A DNA stretch of 64,000 bases from Lachnospiraceae bacterium (GCA_017522685.1 JAFWYN010000005.1:1-64000), one strand, 5' to 3'; shown: positions 1-9,625, counted from the first letter of the stretch. Notes: generated from the letters alone by a model not told the origin. Program-made: numbers and translations.

Positions 1-742
1 CTATAACCTCATCAAGTGCATCTAATGCTCTAACAACATCCAATGCATACCAACAACATATTGCATCGTCAAAGTCAATCACACAGAAAGACTCTTCCTT
101 GTCATCATAGAATACATTATCCGGCTCGAAATCATAATGAATAACACCATAATCAGATGTCGATAAGGGAAGACTCTCTAATTCCTTAAACACATCCGCA
201 AACTCTTTCCTGACAATTTCCGAAGCACCATATTTCTGCATTCTCTCTTCTATTTCGCATAGAAGCATTTTGTGGTTACGCCGTTCTTCGGAATATTGAT
301 ATTCCTTCATCAGCGCATGCAATTCTCCCAATGTCTTTCCGTATCCCTTGACAATTTGAAGTGTTCCTTTGGTTTCTTCCAAACTATTTCCGGAGACCTT
401 TTCAAAACAGGAAACATTGTAAGTTCCCCACTCCGTATTGATTTGTCCAAAAAGTTTTCCGTCTTTCATCGGTACCGGACGCATAGCAGGAAATCCCTTA
501 TCAATCAGCCATTCCATCAAACATATTTCAGACTTTACATCATCAAGCTTTTTTTCCTCTACCGGAGACAATCTTAAAAAACAGATTCTTCCACCCCTTT
601 TCGACTGAAACGGATAAATTGCATTTGATGAAATTCTAAAATCCCGTAACATTTCATCCACCGAAGCCATGTCACACTCATAAAACTCCATACATTTCCT
701 TGCCAGGTCAAAATTCTCAAATAAATATTTTAATTTTAGCAT
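1..742 (-). CDS. APH-family phosphotransferase, C-terminus cut by window edge
   Basis: The frame opens at ATG 742 behind an AGAAAGGG ribosome site and stays open to base 1, so about 247 residues are visible and the C-terminus is missing. Near residue 200 is the kinase loop HYDFEPDN, followed about 15 residues later by the metal-binding IDFDDA. This is the arrangement of aminoglycoside/choline/homoserine-type phosphotransferases. The N-terminal half is a divergent kinase lobe. The protein would phosphorylate a small molecule in the cytoplasm. The substrate cannot be read from the sequence, and resistance is not implied. A short leader ORF and a hairpin lie just upstream. Confidence 0.8.
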   Translation of the reverse strand, partial: MLKLKYLFENFDLARKCMEFYECDMASVDEMLRDFRISSNAIYPFQSKRGGRICFLRLSPVEEKKLDDVKSEICLMEWLIDKGFPAMRPVPMKDGKLFGQINTEWGTYNVSCFEKVSGNSLEETKGTLQIVKGYGKTLGELHALMKEYQYSEERRNHKMLLCEIEERMQKYGASEIVRKEFADVFKELESLPLSTSDYGVIHYDFEPDNVFYDDKEESFCVIDFDDAICCWYALDVVRALDALDEVI

Positions 743-754
743 AGTACCCTTTCT

Positions 755-773
755 GCAGGCACCTCATGCCTGC
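755..773 (-). promoter_or_regulatory. Hairpin just upstream of the kinase ribosome site
   Basis: A 7-bp perfect stem (GCAGGCA/TGCCTGC) with a 5-base loop ends a few bases before the kinase Shine-Dalgarno and starts just after the stop of the upstream small ORF. No T-run follows it, so it is not a classic terminator. It could modulate translation. Confidence 0.35.
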
Positions 774-776
774 CTG

Positions 777-836
777 TTAATATTCAATAATCACCTCTGT
801 CATCATTTTTCTTTTATCTCGGCTCATAGTTCTCAT
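777..836 (-). CDS. Possible 19-aa leader peptide upstream of the kinase
   Basis: This is a very short ORF (ATG 836, stop 777-779) behind an excellent AAAGGAGG ribosome site. It encodes 19 mostly charged residues rich in Met, Arg and Lys. It ends four bases before a hairpin that abuts the kinase ribosome site. The layout resembles a leader peptide with a translational control hairpin. It could instead be the 5' remnant of a lost gene. I recognise no family. Confidence 0.35.
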   Translation of the reverse strand: MRTMSRDKRKMMTEVIIEY

Positions 837-908
837 GCCGAACACCTCCTTTCAAAAATTGCAATTTAACCCTTCGTCAACTTTAAAGCTTCGCGAGCTT
901 TTCCATTG

Positions 909-1970
909 TTACATCCCCATTTCTTCCAATTCTTTCAACATAAATTCTTCCAATTTCCTCTTATCCGGCAAATGGAGCATATATGTTGAGACAAACAGTT
1001 GGTTATCCATTCCTGACAATGCATATTCTACCATTTGCGAACCCTTATCGGTGCAAAGCAAAATTCCAACCGGTGGATTGTCGCCAGGCATCATTTCATT
1101 CTTTTTGTAGTAACCTACATATGCATTTAATTGTCCTAAATCTTCATGCTTAAACTCGTCATTTTTTAATTCGATAATAACATTACAATGCAACAATCTG
1201 TTATAGAAAACCAAATCAATAAAATAATATTTATCATCAATTATGATGCGCTTTTGTCTTGCTTCAAAGCAGAAGCCTTGTCCCAATTCAAGCATGAATT
1301 CCTGCAAATGGTCCATTAATGCCTGTTCTAAATCGGATTCGCTTACAGCTTCTTTGGCATCCAAGCCAAGAAATTCAAAAGTAAACGGGTCTTTGATGGT
1401 TAAAGCATTTGAACTTGCATTATCCACGGATTTCGTCAACAACAGTTCCGGATTTTTGCTGATTCCGGCTCTTACAAACAGATTTGTTTTTATTTGCCTA
1501 CGAAGTTCTCTTACGCTCCAATTGCATTTCGTACATTCTGTTTCATAAAAAAATCTTTCAAAAGAATCTTCAATTACCATAATTTCCCTAATGTGGGAAA
1601 ATGAGAGATTGCTTACCAAAACTTCAGGCTTTGTTTCAAATTGGTGCGACACTGTCGAACTTTTTTCGAAATCCGGTAATTCAAATTGGTTCGACACCGT
1701 CGCACCAATTTGAGGATACAACAAATAGAAATTACGGCAAAGCTTAAACAATGTGGAGTTCATTCCTTTTTGAGAAATCTCTTTTTCCAAATTTTTCAAT
1801 AGCTGTGTTCCATATTCTGCTCTGTCACTTCCAGCCTGTTCATATTCTACGATATAGTATCCAATCGCCCAATTTCGTAATGTCATAAGCTGATTCACGG
1901 CGCTTTTGGCCGTGGAACCTGCTTTATCATTTATGCTTTTTATAGAATTTGCTAATTTTTCAAACTTCAT
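909..1970 (-). CDS. YhcG/DUF1016-type PDDEXK nuclease family protein
   Basis: 353 residues from ATG 1970, which has AGGGG eight bases upstream. An upstream in-frame start at 2006 has no ribosome site. The N-terminal half carries the DUF1016 helical domain (a LRNWAIGYYIVEYEQ-like stretch near residue 45). The C-terminal half has the nuclease core, with YFIDLVFYNRLLHCNVIIELK near residue 260, where the Asp and the E-x-K are the expected catalytic residues. YhcG proteins are DNA nucleases often found in defence or mobile regions. No partner restriction genes are nearby. It stands alone, and its function here is inferred from family only. Confidence 0.85.
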   Translation of the reverse strand: MKFEKLANSIKSINDKAGSTAKSAVNQLMTLRNWAIGYYIVEYEQAGSDRAEYGTQLLKNLEKEISQKGMNSTLFKLCRNFYLLYPQIGATVSNQFELPDFEKSSTVSHQFETKPEVLVSNLSFSHIREIMVIEDSFERFFYETECTKCNWSVRELRRQIKTNLFVRAGISKNPELLLTKSVDNASSNALTIKDPFTFEFLGLDAKEAVSESDLEQALMDHLQEFMLELGQGFCFEARQKRIIIDDKYYFIDLVFYNRLLHCNVIIELKNDEFKHEDLGQLNAYVGYYKKNEMMPGDNPPVGILLCTDKGSQMVEYALSGMDNQLFVSTYMLHLPDKRKLEEFMLKELEEMGM

Positions 1971-2128
1971 GGTATTATCCCCTATTTGAAATGATTGTAC
2001 TGCCATTTATTATAGCAGTGATACTTGTTTATATCAATCCGGAAAGAATTTTCGATTACTTATTTTTTCTACTTAAATGAAAGAGGATAATACTTTTTGA
2101 TTAATATTATCAATATCTTTAAGTAAAT

Positions 2129-2950
2129 GAAACCGGTGCCACCTTCCCGGATGTGATGATGTTACCGGAAATATCCAGATTGTACGGTGTACTGGTGGAT
2201 GATTTGTATAAAGATGATTTGCAAGGATATGACAAGCTGTCCGACCGATTGGTAGCAGTGTATTATGATACCATGAGGTTCGAAGACTTTACATCAGCTG
2301 TACAAGAGTACGAACGAATGGAAAAAGAAGGAACCATAGAGGCCTGGGACTATAACGCACGTACTTGGCTTTATGGAAGAATGATTTATGCTTCTACCAA
2401 AAAAATACTGGAAGATTACGATAAAACCATGGAACTGAGCAAAGAAAATGATCCGGAACTGTATTTCCGTGCGAGAAACGAGAAGTTAATGTTCCGATGC
2501 GGTTATACTGCAGATGGTCCGCAGTGCATTGAGGAGCAGTTGCAGGCAGTAAAGGAGCATCCGAAGGACTCCGGAGAATGGGGTTGTCTGGAGGCTGCTT
2601 ATTATAATACAAATCAGTTTGAGAAATGCTATCAGGTAGCAAAGGAGGCAATTGAGAAATTTCCGGAGGATTCGGTTCACTATTTGTATGCGGGTGATGC
2701 ATGCAAGGAATTGGGAAAGTATGACGAAGCATACTGGTACTTGGAAAAGCGTCATGAATTGGATCCTACGAAGTTAGATTGCTTATACGCAATTGCATTT
2801 TGCCACGAGGGTCTGGGTGAGTATGATAAAGCCTATGAAGTATGGATGCGGATTGTGGGACTGCTAAATGGACCGGTTAATGAAATTAATGTGAAGTTTC
2901 CGATGAGGAAAGCGGAGGAATGTAAAGTAAAGATGGGGCAGAAGGAGTAA
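2129..2950 (+). pseudogene. 5'-truncated XRE-HTH/TPR regulator
   Basis: The frame begins within the end of an XRE helix-turn-helix: the residues ETGATFPDVMMLPEIS match the tail of the HTH in the intact paralogues of this window. A TAA at 2120-2122 stops the frame upstream, and nothing before it encodes the DNA-binding helices. The rest (about 260 residues) is a TPR-like helical domain. GTG 2153 could start a headless protein, but I see no ribosome site there. This is most simply a regulator that lost its DNA-binding domain. An active TPR-only remnant is possible. Confidence 0.75.
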
Positions 2951-3002
2951 GAGGAGCCGGGATAGTGCAGATGTACACTTTGGTTCGAATAAAATTGTTA
3001 CT

Positions 3003-3029
3003 GAGGACTCACAAAAACTGTGAGTCCTC
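3003..3029. terminator. Hairpin between convergent genes
   Basis: A perfect 10-bp stem (GAGGACTCAC/GTGAGTCCTC) with an A-rich loop lies between the TPR pseudogene and trmL, which converge here. It is probably a bidirectional terminator. T-runs are weak on both sides. Confidence 0.6.
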
Positions 3030-3041
3030 ATATAAACTTCT

Positions 3042-3536
3042 TTATTCCTTCCACTGCAACCGATGCAGTTCGCCTTCCAGCTGCATGCTGGCAAAGCCCT
3101 GCTGGCGGAGTGCTTCGTAAAGCACGATTGCCACGGAATTGGATAAGTTCAGGGAGCGGATTTCGGGAAGCATGGGGATACGGATACAGGTATCCTCATA
3201 GTCCACCAGGATTTCCTCCGGGATGCCGGCACTTTCCTTGCCGAACATGATGAAATCATTCTCACCGAACTCCACCTCACTATAGGTATGCTTGGCCTTG
3301 GTGGTAGCCATCCAGATTTTTGCACCGGGGTTCTTGGCCAGAAACTCTTCAAAATTCACATAACGGTGCACATCTAAGTGCTGCCAATAGTCCATACCTG
3401 CTCGCTGGAGGCTTTTTTCATCCAGACGGAATCCTAAGGGCTCGATTAAATGTAGGGAGGTACCGGTAGCTACACAGGTACGTCCGATATTGCCGGTATT
3501 TTGAGGAATCTCCGGCTGATGTAAGATTATGTTCAT
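3042..3536 (-). CDS. trmL: tRNA (cytidine(34)-2'-O)-methyltransferase TrmL
   Basis: 164 residues from ATG 3536. The longer frame upstream lies in the preceding gene. The opening MNIILHQPEIPQNTGNIGRT is the hallmark of TrmL-type SPOUT methyltransferases. The C-terminal IPMLPEIRSLNLSNSVAIVLYE forms the trefoil knot that binds S-adenosylmethionine. The enzyme methylates the wobble base of tRNA-Leu isoacceptors. The start codon overlaps the stop of the upstream membrane protein (ATGA), suggesting translational coupling. Confidence 0.93.
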   Translation of the reverse strand: MNIILHQPEIPQNTGNIGRTCVATGTSLHLIEPLGFRLDEKSLQRAGMDYWQHLDVHRYVNFEEFLAKNPGAKIWMATTKAKHTYSEVEFGENDFIMFGKESAGIPEEILVDYEDTCIRIPMLPEIRSLNLSNSVAIVLYEALRQQGFASMQLEGELHRLQWKE

Positions 3537-5341
3537 TCCTTCACTTCCTTCTTCTGCGCAATCACCAAATAAATCAACAAAGGTGTACAAACCACCAAAC
3601 TATATATATACCGCAATGCAGCCATGGGTCCTAACATACAGGTTCCCAGATAGCATATGGGAAGACAACCCAACAAAAGATACTTGCCCTGCTTTTTGTA
3701 GGCCGCCCACAACATATATAGAACTGTCATCCAAAAATAGGGGGCATTTCGGAACAGATACCCTAAGATTGGTACATAATGGTAATCATTGGTCCAAAAC
3801 AGCTTATTATACATTTCCTGTGCCCATGGGAAATAAGATTTTTTCTCTATCTCTTCTCCTATACCAATCAAGGTATGGTACAGCGAAATATCCGCAGATA
3901 CATATACGCCTTGATTCAAAGGATACCAATATCCCATGGTGTTCGTCACAATACTCTCCACATATTCATCCGGAAACAATAAGCCTGTCTTTATCCACAG
4001 CTTAAAGAAGTTCAGCATATTATTCTCTAATTTGTACTCATTGGCTTTATTCTTCACCGCGTCTGAAAGATATGGATTGTAATTCGGGATATCATCTTCC
4101 TGAATATATGTCACCACCTCATCATATATCTCCGATGGCACATCCTCACTCCGATAGGAACATACACGTGCCAGACACTGTAACGGAACACTAAAACTTT
4201 CCCGATATTTTGCACTAATCTCTGCATTGGTATATTCTATCAGTCCCTGATTTACCAGCTTGGTTCCCAAGAATATGATACAATACAAAATCAATATCGT
4301 TCTTTTCTTCTTCCATCCTTTATGGAATATCAACAGAAGAATACCTGCTGCCATTACGGCGTACAATGCATTGTTTCGAAACAGGGATAGAAAAATACCG
4401 CTTATGGTCATCTTCACATAAAAAGACTTTCCCAGCGAATCCCCGTCCAGTATAAACTGTGCCAGAAAAATCATAAAATACAGAAAGAAAGCAGCACAGA
4501 GTACATCTTTCGTTGCTGATATGGCAAATAAGGCATGCATGGGAAATAAAACAAACCACAACAAGGTCGCTGTTCGAATGCATTTTGGTACCCTCTTCTT
4601 ATAAAAATACAATAAAAGGTAAGCAAAAGAACTGCTTAATACCAACATCTGCAACAAAGTGTAAAACTGATATCCGAAGGAAGCATTCCCGTGAGCCACA
4701 CCAAATTCATAAGCCTTTCCCATCAGTAAAGTATGGATCAAAGGATGATGGGTTTTATAGTCTCCCGTAATCACATTTTGCATCTGGTACTTAGCATCAA
4801 ACACAAAATTTCCCGGCCATGCACCCAGAAAAACCGGCAGAAAGCTTGCAAATATGATAGCCCAGACAATCAAAAAATACACAGTGGGCTTTTTAGCCGG
4901 TTCCTGTACTTCCTTGCTCATATACCAATCACTTGCTTTGTCTATCAGTACGAATAATTCAGCAATCAACGGTGTGGTCAACATGGATATACAGATGACC
5001 ATACCTATTTGCAAAAATGTTTCACCGATACTTCTGAATATATCATTCACGAAATGTGCATAAGCTCCGTAAACAATCGCCAATGACAGCAGGCTGCCGC
5101 CTATGTAAGCAAACACTTTCAGCCGGGTATCATCCCGTTCTAAAAATCTTTTATACAGCCAAATAATTAGTCCGTACAGTACAATGGAAAGCAAATTGTA
5201 ACCGAAATATTTGCCTCCCCAATATTCCGCCCCCGTACCATGAAGTGATATTACTTTTGCCAGGGATAAAACTGCCAAATAGGCAAATGACCAAATCAGA
5301 ATATTCTTTATCCACCTATGAGAATCCATAAACTTAGTCAT
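3533..5341 (-). CDS. Multi-pass membrane protein, DUF6020-like
   Basis: 602 residues with about a dozen hydrophobic helices. A conserved-looking segment near residues 175-205 (PGNFVFDAKYQMQN, then THHPLIHTLLMG) resembles DUF6020 proteins, which may have a GT-C-like glycosyltransferase fold. This assignment is from memory of the family and is tentative. The start at 5341 has only an A/G-rich stretch upstream, and an alternative ATG lies 12 bases inside. It sits between an aminotransferase (6 bp upstream) and trmL (ATGA overlap), so it is probably in the same operon. Confidence 0.6.
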   Translation of the reverse strand: MTKFMDSHRWIKNILIWSFAYLAVLSLAKVISLHGTGAEYWGGKYFGYNLLSIVLYGLIIWLYKRFLERDDTRLKVFAYIGGSLLSLAIVYGAYAHFVNDIFRSIGETFLQIGMVICISMLTTPLIAELFVLIDKASDWYMSKEVQEPAKKPTVYFLIVWAIIFASFLPVFLGAWPGNFVFDAKYQMQNVITGDYKTHHPLIHTLLMGKAYEFGVAHGNASFGYQFYTLLQMLVLSSSFAYLLLYFYKKRVPKCIRTATLLWFVLFPMHALFAISATKDVLCAAFFLYFMIFLAQFILDGDSLGKSFYVKMTISGIFLSLFRNNALYAVMAAGILLLIFHKGWKKKRTILILYCIIFLGTKLVNQGLIEYTNAEISAKYRESFSVPLQCLARVCSYRSEDVPSEIYDEVVTYIQEDDIPNYNPYLSDAVKNKANEYKLENNMLNFFKLWIKTGLLFPDEYVESIVTNTMGYWYPLNQGVYVSADISLYHTLIGIGEEIEKKSYFPWAQEMYNKLFWTNDYHYVPILGYLFRNAPYFWMTVLYMLWAAYKKQGKYLLLGCLPICYLGTCMLGPMAALRYIYSLVVCTPLLIYLVIAQKKEVKE

Positions 5342-5347
5342 TCTTTC

Positions 5348-6526
5348 TTATTTCCTCTCCTCACGCAGTTTCTTTACAAACCGCTCCAGTCTTTCCATAG
5401 CCTTCTTCAGATTCTCCAAAGAGTATGCATAAGAAATACGCAAAAAGCCTTCTCCGCAATCACCAAAGGCGGTACCGGGTACTACTGCTACCTTTTCTGT
5501 TTCCAAAAACTTCATGGCAAACTCATCACTGGTCATGCCGAATTCCTTGATACAGGGGAATACATAGAATGCACCGAAGGGTTCGAAGCACTCAAGACCC
5601 ATCTCCTTAAAGGAATGAAGCAAATAACGTCTTCTCTGGTTATAAACATCTCGCATCTCAGCCACGTCAGCGTCTCCGTTCTTTAAAGCTTCAATAGCCG
5701 CATACTGGCTGGTGGTAGGCGCACACATAATGGCAAACTGGTGAATCTTGGTCATCTGGGTGATAATATTTTCCGGTCCGCAGGCATAACCCAGTCTCCA
5801 ACCGGTCATGGAATATGCTTTGGAGAAACCGTTAATCATAATGGTACGCTCTCTCATACCCGGCAGAGTAATGATGGATACATGATCCTCCGCGTAGGAC
5901 AGCTCAGAGTATATTTCATCGGAAATCACAAAGATATCCTTCTCAATAATCACTTCTGCAATGGCTTCCAAATCCTTCTTTTCCATAATGGCACCGGTGG
6001 GATTGTTAGGGAATGCCAGAATCAACACCTTCGTCTTATCGGTTATGGCGTCACGTAACTCCTGTGCGGTAAGGCGGAACTCATTCTCTGCCTTTAAGTT
6101 AATAGCCACAGGTACACCACCTGCCAATACGGTACAGGGGTCGTAAGAAACGTAACAGGGCTGGGGAATGAGTACCTCCTCCCCCGGATTTAACATGGCA
6201 CGAAGAGCCACATCAATTGCCTCGGAACCGCCTACGGTTACCAGCACTTCATTGGCTGCATTATAGGTCACGCCCTGCTTTCTGTTTATGTAATTGCAAA
6301 TCTCCTGCTTTAATTCCTTCATACCTGCATTAGAGGTATAGCTGGTACGTCCCTTCTCCAGGGAGTAGATACCCTCCTCGCGAATATGCCAGGGAGTATC
6401 AAAATCCGGCTCGCCCACGCCCAGTGAAACTACATCCTTGTCGGTCATTTCACTTACCAGGTCGAAAAATTTACGAATGCCGGAGGGCTTTATTTCAACA
6501 ACTTTGTCTGCTAAGGGGTTTCTCAT
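5348..6526 (-). CDS. Class I/II PLP-dependent aminotransferase
   Basis: 392 residues, typical length for the family. The PLP-binding lysine is K236 in GFSKAYSMTGWR. Other landmarks are FPNNPTGA (about residue 172), SDEIYSEL (about 203) and a final RISYA near residue 365. It belongs to the aspartate/aromatic aminotransferase group. The amino acid substrate is uncertain. Its ATG overlaps the stop of the Lrp/AsnC regulator gene upstream, so the regulator probably controls it in response to an amino acid. Confidence 0.9.
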   Translation of the reverse strand: MRNPLADKVVEIKPSGIRKFFDLVSEMTDKDVVSLGVGEPDFDTPWHIREEGIYSLEKGRTSYTSNAGMKELKQEICNYINRKQGVTYNAANEVLVTVGGSEAIDVALRAMLNPGEEVLIPQPCYVSYDPCTVLAGGVPVAINLKAENEFRLTAQELRDAITDKTKVLILAFPNNPTGAIMEKKDLEAIAEVIIEKDIFVISDEIYSELSYAEDHVSIITLPGMRERTIMINGFSKAYSMTGWRLGYACGPENIITQMTKIHQFAIMCAPTTSQYAAIEALKNGDADVAEMRDVYNQRRRYLLHSFKEMGLECFEPFGAFYVFPCIKEFGMTSDEFAMKFLETEKVAVVPGTAFGDCGEGFLRISYAYSLENLKKAMERLERFVKKLREERK

Positions 6527-7005
6527 AGGATAATCATCTCTCTTTCATCGCTCTTTTTCTTGTCCAGTACGGTACCGTGGTCTTTGTACTTCTTTAAAAT
6601 AAAGTGAGTGGCGGTACTTAAAACACTGTCAAGGGGTGCCAGTTTCTCGGATACAAACATGGAAATCTCCTTCAAGGTCTTTCCTTCCAAAGAGATTAAC
6701 AAATCATAGCCACCGGAAATCAGGTAAAGTGCATTTACCTCCGGATAGTTGTAGATACGCTCTGCGATATGGTCAAAGCCCTGACCTCTCTGAGGGGTTA
6801 CACGCACCTCAATCAATGCGGATACGGTTTCGATACTGGTATTCTCCCAGTTAATCAGAGTATGATATCCGCAAATGGTACCATCCGCTTCCATGGCTGC
6901 CATTTCATTTACTACATCGATTTCCTCTACACCTAAAAGAACCGCCAATTCCTTCAAATCAATACGGCTGTTCTTTTCAATAATCTTTAATAACTGTTCT
7001 CTCAT
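6523..7005 (-). CDS. Lrp/AsnC-family transcriptional regulator
   Basis: 160 residues from ATG 7005, with AGGAGG nine bases upstream. The N-terminal winged HTH (residues 1-60) is followed by a RAM effector domain with a ligand-loop-like stretch (SGGYDLLISLEGKT, about residues 95-110). Members bind amino acids and form octamers. The ATGA overlap with the aminotransferase gene suggests that this pair is co-expressed and that the regulator senses the enzyme's substrate or product. Confidence 0.92.
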   Translation of the reverse strand: MREQLLKIIEKNSRIDLKELAVLLGVEEIDVVNEMAAMEADGTICGYHTLINWENTSIETVSALIEVRVTPQRGQGFDHIAERIYNYPEVNALYLISGGYDLLISLEGKTLKEISMFVSEKLAPLDSVLSTATHFILKKYKDHGTVLDKKKSDEREMIIL

Positions 7006-7018
7006 GGTTCTATTCCTC

Positions 7019-7999
7019 CTAAATATACTTATACACTTCATCAGCGGCCGGTTTATCCAGAAACCGCTTCTCTTCTCCGTTGAAAATCAATCTGTCGTTA
7101 CTATCGGTAATCTTTCCCACTACCACTGCCGGTATTCCCTGCTCCTGCAGTGCAAGTACCAGACTGTTGCCGTCCTCCGCGGTCATCACCAGACAGCCTC
7201 CGCTTAAGAGTTCGTAAGGGTTCACATCACAAAACTCGCAAACCTCCACCGTCTCCTGTCGGATGGGCAACTTCTTCATATCAATTTGCAGTCCAACGCC
7301 TGAGCTCTCTGCCAGCTCCCAAAGTGTGGCCAGTATACCACCCTCTGAGGCATCATGCATCACGCAAACGCCGGACTTTATGGCGGTGGCGGCCTCCGGG
7401 ATGATGGACAGATACTTGTCAAAGGAGGTTGCTTCCTCCACCAGATACTCAGGATATCTGGTCAGTAAATCTTCCCTTTTCTTATTGGCCAAGATAGCAG
7501 TACCTTCCAGACCAATCCACTTGGTCATCACGATATCCTGCCCGGGCTTGGCACCCTTTGTAGTATATGCTTTATCTGGCGATACCTTTCCATAAGCTGT
7601 GACCGTCACTAACTTTTCGCTGACATACTTACTTACGGTAGTGTGGCCTCCGGCAATCTGTATCTTCAGCTCTCTGGCTACCTGGGCGGCACCGTCCATA
7701 AGTTTTTTCAACTTCTCCTCGCTGGCCCTTTCCGGCAAGGTAATGGCCAGAGTCACCGCAAAGGGTTCTGCACCTGCCGTAGCCAGATTGTTGACTTCTT
7801 TATAAATTGCGCGAATCATATCCTGCTTTGCAGGCACTGCAAAAATACCTACCGCACTGACCAAATTGCTGCTCTCACACGCAAAAATGGCGCAGTCTTC
7901 CCCTATACCTGCGCCACATAAAACTTCTTTTCTGTTTTTCTTTATCTGCTTAAGGACAGTTCTTTTCAAGATACTGTCTGAGAGCTTTCCTGGTCTCAT
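7019..7999 (-). CDS. AIR-synthase/HypE-like ATP-binding protein
   Basis: 326 residues of the PurM/HypE/SelD/ThiL superfamily. An N-terminal GIGEDCAIF carries the metal/ATP site Asp. A middle AGGHTTVS and MTKWIGLEGTA mark the domain join, and HDASEGGILATLWELAE marks the C-terminal domain. No hydrogenase maturation or purine genes are nearby, so calling it HypE would be unsafe. It is annotated as an AIR-synthase-related protein of unknown substrate. It lies 13 bp upstream of the Lrp regulator and probably leads the operon. Confidence 0.8.
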   Translation of the reverse strand: MRPGKLSDSILKRTVLKQIKKNRKEVLCGAGIGEDCAIFACESSNLVSAVGIFAVPAKQDMIRAIYKEVNNLATAGAEPFAVTLAITLPERASEEKLKKLMDGAAQVARELKIQIAGGHTTVSKYVSEKLVTVTAYGKVSPDKAYTTKGAKPGQDIVMTKWIGLEGTAILANKKREDLLTRYPEYLVEEATSFDKYLSIIPEAATAIKSGVCVMHDASEGGILATLWELAESSGVGLQIDMKKLPIRQETVEVCEFCDVNPYELLSGGCLVMTAEDGNSLVLALQEQGIPAVVVGKITDSNDRLIFNGEEKRFLDKPAADEVYKYI

Positions 8000-8065
8000 A
8001 ATCTTTCCTGCCTTGTTTTGCTTACCTTTCGGCTGCCATGCAGCCTTTCAAATCTTTCGTCCGGC

Positions 8066-9520
8066 TTATTGGGGTGCTACCGGAGGTGCTGTCAGGATGG
8101 CAATCACATTCTGCACATGGTCGATGTTAGCCGTACCGATGGCTGCCATGATTTCATTATATGCATTGGGGTCCGGCGTAGCCACACCTACCGTAGCATA
8201 TCTGGGAGTCATCTTGTAAGTACTGGAGTTGACCAAAGTACGTTCTACTACGGTACCATTCTCCTTTACCACCTTCCAAAGCTTGGCCTTATAGCCGATA
8301 TGTGCACTTTCCTTCACAATATAACCTATGGGACGACCTGCATCCACATAAATCACATCAGGTCCGGGAGGTGTTTTACTGATAATCTCGCTTTCATAAC
8401 GCACCTCACGGTTGGGGTCTCTGGTTTCCTTACCGTAAATAGTTACGGTAATCTTTTTATTCTTAATAGTACCTTCCACGTAAATGGGGGCATCTGTGTT
8501 GTTTACAAATTTAAAGTCCTTACCTGCGGACTCTGCAATCGCTGCGTCTGCGGAAGCATCCACATATGCCACAATCATGGAGTGATTATAGCGCTGAGTT
8601 ACATCCAGCTCCGCCAGAAGCACTGCATTATATAAGGTAGTGGATACCTGACAAATACCACCGCCCAAACTATCTACCACCTTACCGTTCAGATAAGATG
8701 CTGCCATATAATATCCGTTAGCCTCTGTAAAGGGGGTGATTGCCGCCAGTGTGGAAAACTCCTCCCCGGGATATAAGGTGATCCCGTCAATCAACCGGCA
8801 ACCATTGGTTACATTGGCACTTCTGGACTTGCCTGAGCTGGAAAAGGATGTGGTAAAGGTGCCCAGTACATCTTGTACCTGGGAAAGCTCCTGTGCACTA
8901 CCCTGGGGCAACTCTTCATTGACGGCCAACGCAATCGCCGCATCCGAATAATCCCACTCCTCCAGCATAAAATCATTAACTACATCAATGGACTTCTCCA
9001 CATCCAGATGAAAACCGCTTTTTCCTTCCTGTACTTTGAAGGCCCCGTCTTCTCTGGAAAGGGCAGCATCCACCGCATCTGAATCAAATACCGTACACTG
9101 CTCCTGCAGGATATCGTTGATGGCATTGATATCGTAGCTCAGTTCTAAGTCATAGCGAACATTGTCATGCTGCAAATCCTTCATCATTTTATAGCGGACA
9201 ATCACATTGCCATGCTGACCGATTTCAGCCGCCTCTTTGATAATCTCCGGGTTGGTCCAGTTGATACCAAGCTCCGCTACCGTCACTTCTACTTCTGAGT
9301 CATTAGCCGCTTTTAATGTAATGGTTCTCTCACTCAAACCGTCTACATATTCCTGCACTGCTGTTTCCGCTTCCGCCGGTGTCATACCGCCAACATCCAC
9401 GCTCCCTATGAAAATACCCTGTTTAATGCTTTGCTCTGCCGCTTCTGCAGTCATGCTGCAGCCAAACATGAGCATACCGCCAAACAGCAGCATTGCACAT
9501 TTATGTATTAATCTCTTCAT
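8066..9520 (-). CDS. VanW-family exported protein with peptidoglycan-binding domain
   Basis: 484 residues from ATG 9520 (GAGGTG five bases upstream). The first 30 residues form a signal sequence that ends in a possible lipobox FGC or an AEA cleavage site. Residues about 30-220 hold two peptidoglycan-binding (YoaR-type) repeats. The VanW domain follows at about 245-385 with GEEFSTLAAITPF, GGGICQVSTTLYNA and RYNHSMIVAY. A short C-terminal G5-like beta domain ends the protein. It acts at the cell surface. VanW is a resistance-cluster name, but such proteins are common without vancomycin resistance, and none of the other van genes are here. Confidence 0.9.
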   Translation of the reverse strand: MKRLIHKCAMLLFGGMLMFGCSMTAEAAEQSIKQGIFIGSVDVGGMTPAEAETAVQEYVDGLSERTITLKAANDSEVEVTVAELGINWTNPEIIKEAAEIGQHGNVIVRYKMMKDLQHDNVRYDLELSYDINAINDILQEQCTVFDSDAVDAALSREDGAFKVQEGKSGFHLDVEKSIDVVNDFMLEEWDYSDAAIALAVNEELPQGSAQELSQVQDVLGTFTTSFSSSGKSRSANVTNGCRLIDGITLYPGEEFSTLAAITPFTEANGYYMAASYLNGKVVDSLGGGICQVSTTLYNAVLLAELDVTQRYNHSMIVAYVDASADAAIAESAGKDFKFVNNTDAPIYVEGTIKNKKITVTIYGKETRDPNREVRYESEIISKTPPGPDVIYVDAGRPIGYIVKESAHIGYKAKLWKVVKENGTVVERTLVNSSTYKMTPRYATVGVATPDPNAYNEIMAAIGTANIDHVQNVIAILTAPPVAPQ

Positions 9521-9531
9521 ATACACCTCTT

Positions 9532-9561
9532 GCATATCACAAGCTGGGCTTGTGATACTGC
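9532..9561 (-). repeat. Repeated leader hairpin, copy A
   Basis: Perfect 10-bp inverted repeat (TATCACAAGC with a 3-base loop), flanked by GCA/TGC, placed directly before the ribosome site of the VanW gene. A related element with the same flanks lies at 17736-17768 before nth. See findings. Confidence 0.6.
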
Positions 9562-9625
9562 CTAAATAAAAAGTGAAAAATCTTTGATTTTTCACAATAC
9601 TCCTCACTGGGTTCCATTCCTTGAA

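Noticed and set aside
7019..7999. Naming this hypE or purM
   Set aside because: Only superfamily motifs are seen and no pathway neighbours.
8066..9520. Vancomycin resistance
   Set aside because: VanW alone does not give resistance, and no vanA/B, vanH, vanX or vanRS gene is near.
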